Shown here piece by piece: positions 11,090 through 22,381 of a stretch of DNA of 64,000 nucleotides (position 1 is its first letter; the number at the start of each line of letters is the position of its first letter). The translations under genes and the position numbers were made by a program. The DNA is from Babylonia areolata. Its lineage: Eukaryota; Mollusca; Gastropoda; Neogastropoda; Buccinidae. The notes beneath the pieces are model-generated. The model was given only the letters and a program-made list of their open reading frames with translations, did no database searches and had not been told where the DNA came from. The stretch spans positions 35,396,409 to 35,460,408 of the forward strand of contig NC_134884.1 in the NCBI RefSeq assembly GCF_041734735.1, read 5' to 3'.

Positions 11090-11773
11090 CAGGCAGGCAG
11101 AGAACGGACGAGCGCGAATTCGTAAGCGCTAACATGCTGTCATAATTATAATTCATAATATACGTATGCTGCAGCCGAGTTTTTCCGTTTTCCGTGGTGT
11201 GGGTGGGTGGGTGGTTGGAGCGTTAGCGCTCGTGCACTTCAGTGATTGTTGATTGTGCTCATGCGAGAAATTAAAGACAAGAAAATCACATGAAAAAGGA
11301 GGGGGGTTGGAGAGAAAAAAAAAAGAAAACAAGAGAGGCAAGGCCTTCAAGACTCACTTGTGATAAATTAAGTCCCCCAGCATTAATGACAGAGTAATTT
11401 CCCTTTTTTACTATCTGCACCAAAACGTTTGCAAAATAAATAAAAATTCCATGCTTAGCAAAAGAAGTTCCTGTTTGAACAAAAAATGATAATAATGACT
11501 GCTCTTGTTGTTGGGTCAGAATATCAGATCAAAGGGCCAAGTTTAGAGAATACAAAAAATATCAATATAACAGTAAATGCAGTTTGCATATAATTAGGCT
11601 TCTTTTTCTTTCTTTTTTTCTTTTTTTGTGCCCATCCCAGAGGTGCAATATTTTATTTTAAACAAGATGACTGGAAAGAACTGAATTTTTCCTATTTTTA
11701 TGTCTAATTTGGTGTCAACTGACAAAGTATTTGCAGAGAAAATGTCAATGTTAAAGTTTACCACGGACACACA

Positions 11774-11815
<42 letters not shown>

Positions 11816-12670
11816 ACCGAACACCGGGTTAAAACATAGACTCACTTTGTTTACAGAAGTGAGTCAAAAATCACAGAGACAAAACACAACAGTCAATAAC
11901 AAAACAGGGCAAACAAAACAAAACTCTTGCACTCAGTGTGAACAGAAACGCCACATCACACACACATGCACCCCCGGCCGCCACAACTGACAAGACAGCA
12001 CGTACTCACAATAGTTGCAACAGGAGGAGGAGGAAGAGGAGGCCGAGGCAGGGAACCAGTGTCGCATCTCGCAGTCGCTGCCGCTGCCGCTACCGCCCCA
12101 CCAAGAAAAGGACATGGATGGGTCCGCTGTTTTCATGTGATGATGACCAACGCGGCCGCGGCGGTGGCGTTGCAACAACGAATGCTCCGAAACAATCGCT
12201 GAAACAACTATGTGTGGCGGGTTGGGTTTTTTTTTCTAACCTCTTTCTCCGTCTCTATAAACTACCCTCCCTCTCCCTCTCACTATCTCTCTCTCTCCTC
12301 CTCCCCCTCCCCCCTCTCTCTCTCTCTCTCTGTCAAGACTGGTCACGGGGTTTTTCACTGTGAGGGCCCGGGAGTGGAAAGGGGGTGGGGAGTGGGGGGA
12401 GGTGGGGGGGGGGGGGAGGGGGAGAGGGTCAGTATGGTTAGGGGTAGAGTGGAGACAATAAAGAGGAAGCCACTGTCACCTTTTTTTTTCTCCCCCCCCC
12501 CCCCCCTCCTCCTCCCCCCTTCCTCCAACCGCAATTTACAGTCACGCGCAAGCTGACACAGTTGTCAACTTGACAGAGTTCGCAGTTACGCCAAGGCCCC
12601 TTACTTACCCCGAGCAAGTCAGAGCTGAGGAGCGGTAACAGTCACATGTCGTAATATAACGGGTCTGGCT

Positions 12671-12925
12671 GTGTGTGTGCATGTGTGTGTGTGTGTCTGT
12701 GTGTGTGTCTGTCTGTACGTGCGTGCGTGCGTGTGCATCTCTGTGTGTGTGTGTGTGTGTGCGTGTGTGTATGTACGTGTGTGTGTGTGTGTGTGTGTGT
12801 GCGTGTGCGTCTGTGTGTGTGTGTGCGCGCGCGCGCGTGCGCGCGTGTACGTGTGTGTGTGCGTGTGCGTGTACGCGTGCGCGTGCGTGCGTGCGTGCGT
12901 GCGTGTATGTGTGTGTGTCTGTGTC
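12671..12925. repeat. Degenerate GT repeat with alternating GC core
   Basis: About 255 bp of alternating pyrimidine-purine sequence, mainly GT with frequent GC and TA steps. A nearly pure GC-alternating core lies at about 12823-12848. Such sequence is prone to form Z-DNA. Confidence 0.9.
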
Positions 12926-13515
12926 CTCTCTCCAAATGGCAAGAGTGTTCCAAATCTCTCATCGGGGTCCCCCCCCCCCCCCCCCCACCCCTATCCCCCC
13001 ACCCCTCCCCTCTCTTTACCTTCCATCCGTTCCCGTTTTAAAAATATCGAAATTACCTCATCAGTTTTAACATGGAAATAACTACCAAAGGTCAATTAGT
13101 TTGTTTCTTTTATCTTTTTTTTTTAAACGTACTGTCCTGTTACTGCATGTCTCACGTTCTGAGTTTCTCTTCTTCATGTAGATCCGCACTCTTTTAATTA
13201 AAAACTTCGCCAGAATGAGTGAATTCATTACACTTGCCCTCAACTTTTTCACATCTTTACGGGCTGTCAAACCATACACACGGCTTTTTAAAAAAAAAAG
13301 TGGTTTTATCTCACGAAGAATAAAACCGTGCGCACTTTTGTTTGTTGTGTCATATTTCTCCTCTTTTGCCACATGTAGATTTCCATAGTTTTTTCGGTTT
13401 TTTTTTTTTTCACAGACGTCAGCCTATAACCAATTATTGCGATAAAATCAATCAATGGTATAGTATAGCGGTTGATGATGACAAAGGCTTTGCGTTGTCC
13501 GGCGTCTTGGTGATA

Positions 13516-13584
13516 GACTATGATTATCACGTCACCACCTGACTATGATTATAACGTCACCAGACTATGATTATCACGTCACCA
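13516..13584. repeat. Three tandem 22-25-bp units, each with an ACGTCA core
   Basis: Units starting GACTATGATTAT occur at 13516, 13541 and 13563. Each carries CACGTCACC or AACGTCACC, which includes the CRE half-site ACGTCA. No gene start is recognised nearby, so a regulatory role is only a possibility. Confidence 0.7.
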
Positions 13585-14246
13585 CACACGATCGTTACCA
13601 AATCAGTGCCGCGAACGACTCAAATCCAACCAGAATAAAGCAAATAACACATACTAAAATCTTTTTTTTTTAAGTTCACATACAAAAGGTTTTTGCGCAA
13701 CAATGCTATGCTGCACGAAAAACACAATACATGTACTTCTATGTTCAAGCTGTTCCTCGTCTCCGTTGTATCTGAGAAACTAGTTATACAACACTGTTCG
13801 GAATGGGAAAAAACAAAAAAAAACCTACAAAACGGAGATATATCTATCTATCTATCTGTGTGTTTTGATGTCGGTAATATAGGATGTCCCAAAGAAACGA
13901 TGATATCGGCCAACAAGCCAGGGGGGACGGGGGGAGGGGGGCGCGGAGGGGGGGGGGGGTTACCATTTCCTATCCTTTTTTTGTGTGTGTGTCAAGCACT
14001 CCCACTGAGTCAGCTGTTACCATCACTGTCCCATGATGGCGGCACTTGGCCAGGTCATTTAGGTCATGGGCATGTCATGCTGGTTGACATGCATGACGAT
14101 TCGTTGGTGTCAAAAACAAAAATCAAAACAAAACAAAACAAAAAAAAAACCCAAAAAAACCAAGAGAACCACATACTTTTAGCCATGATTGAGTAACCGT
14201 AGTCAAGTCTGTATCGACTTAAGGAGCTTCCACCCCCCCTCCGCCC

Positions 14247-14277
<31 letters not shown>

Positions 14278-14313
14278 ACAGACATCGGCATAATTTTTTT
14301 TGGACGTTGGTGG

Positions 14314-14344
<31 letters not shown>

Positions 14345-14897
14345 TCTTAGATTATTGTTTTGTGACGCTGATGAATTACCATACAAAGACAGAACTGATT
14401 CTCCAGCGTGCGTTTCTCAAAAATAAAAATAAACCACCACACCGTCACTCACTCGCTCTGACACAGCGACGCAGGAAAAGAGACAGTGCAAGGCGTCAAC
14501 AAGAGAGCACGTGCACGTGCACGGATGACACGGCCGACAGTAATTATCGTCAGCAAAACTTGTACTAAAGGCTCCGTCACACGATACAAGGACTACAGAA
14601 CAGATCATGAGATATGGCGGACGGATGTTCGCTCGCTTGAAACTCGTTGACTCGCACTGCCGGGACTCCCTCGAGGCTTTTCATCGACGGTGTGTGTGTG
14701 TGTGTGTGTCTGTCTGTCTGTGTGTGTTTGAATGTGTGTGTCTGTGTCTGCGCCTGTGTGTATGTGTGTCTGTTTCTGAGTAAGTCTATGTCCGTGTGAT
14801 ACATGCGTGCATGAATGCGTGCCCATGTGAGTCAAAGACAGACAGACATACTGACAATCACAAACGGCAAACGAGCGCGGTTGCTCCGCCTCTCACT

Positions 14898-14928
<31 letters not shown>

Positions 14929-15188
14929 TACCAACCCCCCCCACCCCCACCACCACCCCCTCCTTTCCCTCCCATCTCATCTGCTAGTCACCAACTGCCA
15001 TCAACACCCATACCTTTACAACTCAAGAAAAGTTTTCACAAAACTCGAGGGACATGACCTCCGAAAAGTCTTTGTCAGCACCTCCTAATTTATTTACTTA
15101 CGATTTGTTTGTTTGACTGATTGTTTGTTTGTTTGTTTGTTTGACTGATTGTTTGTTTGTTGTTGTTTTGTTTGTTGACCAGTGGGAT

Positions 15189-15570
15189 TCTTCTTCTTCT
15201 TCGTTCGTGAGCTGCAACCCCCACGTTCACTCGTATGCACACGAGTGGGCTTTTACCTGTATGACCGTTTTTACCCCGCCATGTAGGCAGCCATACTCCG
15301 CTTTCGGGGGTGTGCATGCTGGGTATGTTCTTGTTTCCATAACCCACCGAACGCTGACATGGATTACAGGATCTTTAACGTGCGTATTTGATCTACTGCT
15401 TGCATATACACACGAAGGGGGTTCAGGCACTAGCAGGTCTGCACATATGTTGACCTGGGAGATCGTAAAAATCTCCACCCTTTACCCACCAGGCGCCGTC
15501 ACCGTGATTCGAACCCGGGACCCTCAGATTGAAAGTCCAACGCTTTAACCATTCGGCTATTGCGCCCGTC
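15189..15570 (-). mobile_element. SINE family A, full-length copy with target-site duplication
   Basis: On the minus strand the head reads GGGCGCAATAGCCGAATGG (box A) with GGGTTCGAATCACGG (box B) about 40 nt later, then the family body and a (GAA)n tail at 15189-15202. It is flanked by the direct repeat GACCAGTGGGAT at 15177-15188 and 15571-15582. The class II tRNA-like promoter, the simple-repeat tail and the duplication together identify a LINE-mobilised SINE. The long open frame across it recurs in the other copies and is not a gene. Confidence 0.88.
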
Positions 15571-15650
15571 GACCAGTGGGATGAACGAGATATGCCGACA
15601 GGTAGTCAGTCAGTCACTTTGGGAACGCATGATCCCAAGAGATGGAGTGA

Positions 15651-15930
15651 TGGATGGCCTAGAGGTAACGCGTCCGCCCAGGAAGCGAGAAAATCTGAGC
15701 GCACTGGTTCGAATCCCGGTACAGTCGCCAGTATTTTCTCCGCCTCCACCAGACCTTGAGTGGTGGTCTGGACGCTAGTCATTTGAAAGAGACGATAAAT
15801 CGAGGTCCCAAGTGCAGCATGCACTTAAGCGCACGTAAAACAACCCACGGCAACAGAAGGGTTGTCCCTGACAAAATTCTGAAGAAAAACCCACTTCGAT
15901 AGGAAAACAAATTTAAATAAAAAACAATGC
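15651..15930 (+). mobile_element. SINE family B, copy with intact head
   Basis: The head reads TGGCCTAGAGGTAACGCGTC (box A) and GGTTCGAATCCCGG (box B). The body contains ACCTTGAGTGGTGGTCTGG, GACGATAAATCGAGGTCCC, CAACCCACGGCAACAGAAGG and CACTTCGATAGGAAAAC. It lies only 80 bp from the family A insertion. Confidence 0.75.
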
Positions 15931-16001
15931 AGGCAGGAAAAAGTATATATATACACACACACACGCATGCACAAAACACAACGACAGCCAGAGAAAAACT
16001 G

Positions 16002-16040
<39 letters not shown>

Positions 16041-16500
16041 CGCGAGTGTACGCAGCAAACATGCACGTGCAAGTGCAATATGATGCACGCACGCACACAC
16101 ACACACACACTGACGACAAACAAATTACACGTCCCATACAAGCACTACAGAAAATGTCCTGACATTGACAAGAGAAACGAAACGAGCAAAAACAGACAGA
16201 CACCAGCGACACATGTGAGCAGGCCGTTAGCACAAATCAAATCCTCGACCGAGATAACAGTCAGCTGACTGTGACAGTGGATGCGTCAGTGTCCGACACA
16301 TTTGCTGCGTTCCTTAGAACAATCGTCTTTGTGCGTGTGCGTGTATGCGTGTGAGTGTGTTTGAGTGTGTGTGTGTGTGTGTGTGGTGACCGTGACACAG
16401 GCAATGTGAGAAAGGCAGCAGGAAAGTCAGTCTCTTTATTCCTCATCACACTTGTTGAAAAAATCGTGATGCATCATCACGTGCTTAAACACACATCTAT

Positions 16501-16552
<52 letters not shown>

Positions 16553-17078
16553 CAGAGACAGAGAGATATATGGAGTGTGGAAGGCAAAGAGAAAGACAGG
16601 CGTTGAAAGAGAAAGTGAGAGTGTGACAGACAGAAAGACAGATAGACAGACAGAGACAGAGAGAAAAAGAGAGAGAGACTAATTCAGATTCAAGATTATT
16701 TACTCATTCAAAGTCCAAGGCCACCCGCGAAGAGGCAAATGAAGTACATACACGATATAAAACAAAATAATACCACGTAACGAGAGAACGAAGAGGAAAA
16801 GTGACAGCACAGGCAAACACACCGCCAGAGACACAACGAGATAGACACTGAGACAATTGAGTTCAAATTTAATTCAATTCAACACCCCAAATCAGCTCCA
16901 AGATAATCAACAAGCAGCAGTCCAGCCATTAACTGTGAAATCCTCACCACATGTATGCGAATGACCTGACCACAGGGCGACGAACCCTCAAAAACAACAG
17001 CGATACACGCTTTTAAACCATCCGCACGAACCGAGACAGTGGGGGGGGGAGGGGGAGAGGGGGGAGACAAGGGAGAGC

Positions 17079-17117
<39 letters not shown>

Positions 17118-17639
17118 GTGCGCATGCGTGCGCTTGTGTGTAGATGTGTGAATGTCACCGTTGTTCACAGGATAAATGATAATGTCAACATTGTGTCCCA
17201 CTCCCGCTAGTTCCTTTGTCAAGAGATAATCGACTGAGGTGGGGAAAACCGCAACGTTTTTGGGTTTTTTTCAGTCTTCCTGTGTCAAGTGCACGCCATT
17301 TCTAGTCATCGTTCACCTTGTCTTCTGTGCTTCACAATCACAGCATACTCATTTTAATCATCAGTGGTCCTTCCTGTGGTCCTTTTGAAGTCAGCCAGAA
17401 AGACTCTCTCTACCTGCCTGCCTGCCTGCCTACTCCCCCATAGCCCCCGCCCGCCCCTTTACCCCCACCCCCACTAACTACCATTCCAGCCATGTATATT
17501 CCAAGCCACCCATTCATGCTCTTTTTGTCCTATATCCTAGAATAATCATTATAGTTTATTTTCCATTTTCGTATCCCTGTGTTGTATCTATAAAAAAAAA
17601 AAATAAAAAATAAACATACATAAAAATATATAATATATC

Positions 17640-17680
<41 letters not shown>

Positions 17681-19920
17681 AATTTCCAGTTCCATATTCC
17701 CGATCGCGTACAAAACCAGCGCTCGCCGTTACATGTCCAGCTTCATATTCCCGTATCCCATTTAATCAACAACCCAACGCAACCTTACTGCTGGCATCAA
17801 TTGAGAAAAGAAAACTTCGTTGGCATGGCTACGTAACACAGATTCAATTGCCATGCTAAAAACAGTCCAATAAAAATGAACTGTTGAGGGAGAGAGACGG
17901 AAAGAAGGGTGAGGTGGGGTGGGGTGGGTGGACCGACACAACACTGCTGCATGGACAGGAAAACCATTTTGCCAGACACCCAGGCTCTTCTGACACACAA
18001 CTGACAAACTGGGACTCTCCTTGTAGGAAAAAAACAAAACAAAACAAACAAAACACACACACACACACACACAAGAAAAGGGAAGGAAACTTCGTTAAAC
18101 TGGCCATGAGAAATATGGCGGAGTCGGGCGGCGCGGGTGCGGGGCACCATTTTAAGTCCGTGGTGCGGGGAATAAATCCGTTCTCCTCTCGTTGCTCAAG
18201 TCTTCGCCTTTATCGAAGTTCCGGTTGTTTGAAAGCGAACGGTCGTTTCCGGTTTTCACAGCTCCACCGTATTAAAAATGCACGTTAGAAACGCTTTCCA
18301 CTCCAACCCCCACCACAATGAGAAGGTTGAAGGGTGGTGGGGGGCGGGGGAGGAGAGAGTTCGACTGTTTATCATTATTTTCTTCTTTTTTTTTAATTTA
18401 TTCAATTTTTTTTGAAGGAAAATAAAAAGGCCAATCTCCATCCAGAGCACCATGAATTAAGACTGACTGGTTAAGAATTTTTTTTTTTAAAAGAAATAAT
18501 ATAAAATGACAAAAAGGATTTAACATTTATCCACTAAACGGTACCTTAAAATAGAACACCCTACCCCTCCACCTCCCCAAAGCCGGCGGCCTTCAGCCCC
18601 TTCTCCCCAAACCTGCCATTCCCCAAGATACCCACGTCATGACTCACCACCAGTGAGACTTCTGTATTAACACTAGTTGATCATCAACATCAGTGAAACT
18701 TCCAAATCAAAACCGATAAAACTTCTGCGGTGTGTGTGGGAGGCCGGGGGCGCATGTGGGCGATTGATAAGTCTGACTACATCCAGTACCATACGGAGCA
18801 ACTCGACACAACGAAAGACAATACACATGTCGGGCCATAAAATTTTCTCAATGTTTGCCCAGATAATTATAATCTTATCGGCTGGCGTCAGCTGCTGTTT
18901 GACAGCCACAACAGTGGTAAATGGCTCAGCGAAGGTAACTGTGGCGCGCCCAAAGACCGGAAACAATCCAATGTAATAACTTTCCACCGGAACGTTCGAA
19001 AAATGCACTGCTTTCATATCCTAAACTTCTGGAACCCATTTCACCGCGGTTAATTTTCGTGTATGTTTGAAGCGATGTAAACAAAAGTTTGTTGTCTGGG
19101 TCACTGTGCTCAATTTTGATCTAACGATTCAGTTACTACTACACTGATGCGCTGTCATATCTTGCTCTGTTCTCATGATTCCCCCCCCCCCCCCCTCGTT
19201 TATTGGTCCCCAATTCATGCAAAAAGTAGTTGAGTTGATAAGTGTCAGTTCGTCTTTCGTGTTCATGATGTAATTTGGCATCGGTTTTTTGTTGTTGTAT
19301 TTTTTGTTTTTTGTTGTTGTTGTTTGTTTTTTTGCTGTTGTTTTTTGTTCGTTTGTTTTTTTATTTAGCATAAATCTTGATTCAAGGGAGGATTACACGC
19401 TGCATGTTATTTCTCACATAAAATTAACAAACAATGAGGCCAGGAGATCAAATGATTAATAGTAAAGAGTGGTAACTCTCTCCACACACAAGGTACATAA
19501 CTTCAAGCCATTGCTGCTCACGCTACCGATTCAGCTAGCACACAGGTAAATAAAAGGTACATTGGAACAAACCCAGACACTTCCCCCAAAAAGGAAGCGC
19601 CGTGCTTGCTCTTATACCTATCATTTGACATGTGCACACAGCAGCAATGACAGAAGAAATGTGCAAACACATTCTCACATACACATGTCTGCATTGTAAA
19701 GTACACGACAGTTTTCGTTTCAATAGGTCCCAGAAATTACGGGCACCAAAATAGGAATTACATGTTTGAAGAATGTTTGACACACAGTGTCACTGAATGC
19801 CGATGCAAAAAAGAACTACCTTATGAATTTTTTTTTTTTTAATTATTTATTTTTTTATGATCCATTCAATGAGTATTGTGAATCCATTCGCTAATCTCTT
19901 CTTACTTTCCTTATTTTGTT

Positions 19921-19961
<41 letters not shown>

Positions 19962-20159
19962 TGTACGTCAACATGACTATGCTGGATGAATGAACAAGGG
20001 GAATGAATTCCTGCACTGAAAGTCTCAAAAATTGAACAGAGTTGTTTTTCTTGTTTGCTAACATGCGACAGCTGGGTTTGCAACGTACATTTACCTACTG
20101 CATATAGATGAAGAAAGAGTACTGAATCTATGTGGCTTACACTAATATGATGTGAGACC

Positions 20160-20207
<48 letters not shown>

Positions 20208-20398
20208 ATACAAGACAAATTCTTTATTATCAAGGATAATAGATAAGCTCTGGCGCACTTTTTTTCATCCAGTCCCCGCCCTGAAACAGGGTCTACACTA
20301 CACAAAACTACATTATATATGTCATTGCATGCACTACACAATGCTACTTAAAGTCACAGAATGCGAATACTATAATACATAAAGGCATAAGCATGGTA

Positions 20399-20433
<35 letters not shown>

Positions 20434-20689
20434 CACAAGCATGGTATTAATAATCGACATATATTTTTTTTTTTTTTTAAACAAAAAAAAACCCACAACA
20501 ACAGAACACACACATACACTCTCTCTCTCTCTCTCTCTCCGTGTCTCTCTCTCTCTCTCACACACACACACACTTACAGAGAGAGAGAGACCTTTTTCAA
20601 AGAAATTAAACAATATCAAAATGAAATAATACGGTTTTGGGGGATAAACAACAGTAACAAGAAAAAGATATACCACTACGTCAGGTACA
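15931..20689. other. Gene-poor stretch with microsatellites
   Basis: No gene can be supported beyond the weak candidate at 18107-18290. It contains (CA)n at 16003-16035 and 16503-16551, (GT)n at 16365-16385 and 17083-17116, (GA)n at 17642-17678, (CT)n at 19922-19958, GT/GA at 20161-20206 and CT/CA at 20519-20590. The piece 16683-16760 looks like unique or old repeat sequence without a class. Confidence 0.55.
18107..18290. promoter_or_regulatory. CpG-rich promoter-like segment with YY1-type and ETS-like motifs
   Basis: The segment is CpG-rich against an AT-rich background. It begins with GAAATATGGCGGAG, which resembles the YY1 promoter motif (AAnATGGCGGC), and carries ETS-like cores CCGGAACTT or CCGGAAAC in minus-strand reading near 18215-18260. 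An ATG in fair context at 18114 opens a short frame starting MAESGGAGAG, but no good donor follows. It may be a TATA-less start region for a gene whose other exons I cannot find. Confidence 0.22.
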
Positions 20690-20945
20690 ATACCAAAGTA
20701 GTTACAGCACTGGACTTTCAACACAGGGGTTCTGGGTTTGGGCATGGCAGTATAACTAGTGGGTTTGGGATGGAGATGTGCCCACATGCTACTGTCTGAG
20801 CACTTTTCATGGGTTTGTCATAATGCACACACAAGATCAAACATACACGTTAAAGATCCTGTAACCCATGAAAACTATCAGAGTTTGGTGGAATAAGGAA
20901 ATACAAAAACACCTAGCAAGCACCAACCATGAAAAAAAAAATCAT
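20690..20945 (+). mobile_element. Degenerate relative of SINE family A
   Basis: The stretch contains CACTGGACTTTCAA, then AAGATCAAACATACACGTTAAAGATCCTGTAACCCATG, described here as matching the family A core at AGATCAAATAC and GTTAAAGATCCTGTAA, and later TTTGGTGGAATAAGGAAA in place of TCGGTGGGTTATGGAAA. The head is barely recognisable and the tail is an A-run. This is an old copy or a related subfamily. Confidence 0.55.
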
Positions 20946-21084
20946 TCAGTTGATGTTGGTCAACTTATTGAAAAGAAGAATCACCATTTCTTAATGCAAT
21001 GACTCAGTAGTTAAAAATACTAGGAATACCTATCTGGTCACAGTAGCAGTAGTGGTGGTAGTAGTAGTAGTAGTTTAGGCCCAA

Positions 21085-21454
21085 CACTCAGCTTATATCA
21101 CAGATTGACATAAGTTTACATCTGGGCCAACAGCAAAGTGAGAGCTGTATTATCAATGATTTCTCCAGTCAATGGGAAACCATTTACAGCTTAGTCTTTT
21201 GTGAAGGACTATGACTCTCAAACTAGGAGGCAAAATTGCACTGGCTCTTAGTGCTGCAGCCTTGTGGGCTAGTTGGCCTTTGGGAACCATCCCAACACTG
21301 ACTTTCCTAAAACCCTCTTGGCCGAGAGAGTGGGGATGTACTTGGGCAAGACACTCTCCACTATAATCAAATTCTAGCCCAAATAGTCAGAACAGCAGTT
21401 GCCTCCTCTGCTGTTCTGATGGTCATAGTCAGACATGACTGACTATCATATATA
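21085..21454. mobile_element. Interspersed repeat R1, copy 2
   Basis: This copy aligns over its full length with 9026-9392 and ends in an (AT)n run to about 21470. GTAGTAGT occurs on both sides (about 21057-21075 and 21473-21481), but the left side is itself a GTA microsatellite, so a target-site duplication cannot be proved for this copy. Confidence 0.65.
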
Positions 21455-21775
21455 TATATATATATATATAGAAGTAGTAGTCCATTATTATTATTGGACA
21501 GTTACAGAACGCTTACTAATACTATCCTTCAAGTACAAAACTACAAGATCCCTTGGTAGCAATATATTTTAAACATAATTTTAAACATATCAAAAAGCAG
21601 GAACACATACGACAAAAAAATAACAACAAACAAATAAAATTGTTTGTCAGACTTGGATTAAATGGAACTTCCTTTTCAAAGTTCCTGAAATTGTTTCCAA
21701 TGGGAAACTAAGTATAAGTAAAATTAAAAAGCATTCCTAAGTCTCACTCTTTTCTTACCAAGTCCTGCATGTGTG

Positions 21776-22366
21776 GTGAAAATTGTGCAAATGTAAAGTT
21801 GAATATAGAGTTAGTATTATTTGGAAATGATGATATTACAAAAACAGATGAAATATTTGACTATATCATTCTAGTGGCGAAACATTTCATCTATAAATGC
21901 AGAATAAATAAAATCAAACCATGTATAAAGTACTTCCTTACAGACCTAAGAAACATATACAAAACCGAAAAATATATACACTCGATGGAAATGATGTCCA
22001 TAGCATTTTCTAGAAAATGGTACCCACACATAAAAATGATGGAAAGCACCGAGGAGGAGGAGGAATGACAACCACGAATATAACGTTTGTTCTTTTTTTT
22101 AAAAATATTTTCCTTTCATTTATTTACTTTTTTTTATGCAGTGCATATGAATTTATTTGTGTTTTTTTTCTGTATAAAAACAATGTTGTGTTGTTGTTTT
22201 CCTGCTTTATAGTTTAAATAATGTTTAATAATAAGTAATATTATTAATAATTACAAATACAATTTTTGTATGTCCGCCTGTATGTATGTAATGTATGTAT
22301 GCATTCATTAAATGTTAAACTTGAATAAAAATGTTTATTAAAAAAAAAATTAAATTAAAAAAAAAA
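21776..22366 (+). mobile_element. 5'-truncated LINE insertion with perfect 15-bp target-site duplication
   Basis: The insertion begins inside the last part of a LINE polymerase frame (to the stop at 22066-22068), with ELVLFGNDD, FDYIILVAKHFIYKCR and a C-terminal FSRKWYPH. The IILxAKxFIYKC pattern is seen at the C-terminus of L1/Tx1-type elements. About 300 nt of AT-rich 3' UTR and an A-rich tail (22331-22366) follow. The direct repeat AGTCCTGCATGTGTG flanks it at 21761-21775 and 22367-22381. Truncation, A-rich tail and duplication are the signature of target-primed reverse transcription, and the perfect repeat suggests a recent event. Confidence 0.85.
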
Positions 22367-22381
22367 AGTCCTGCATGTGTG

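Noticed and set aside
18673-19017. 114-codon minus-strand frame overlapping a plus-strand frame
   Set aside because: No recognisable motif and frames open on both strands; no supporting context.
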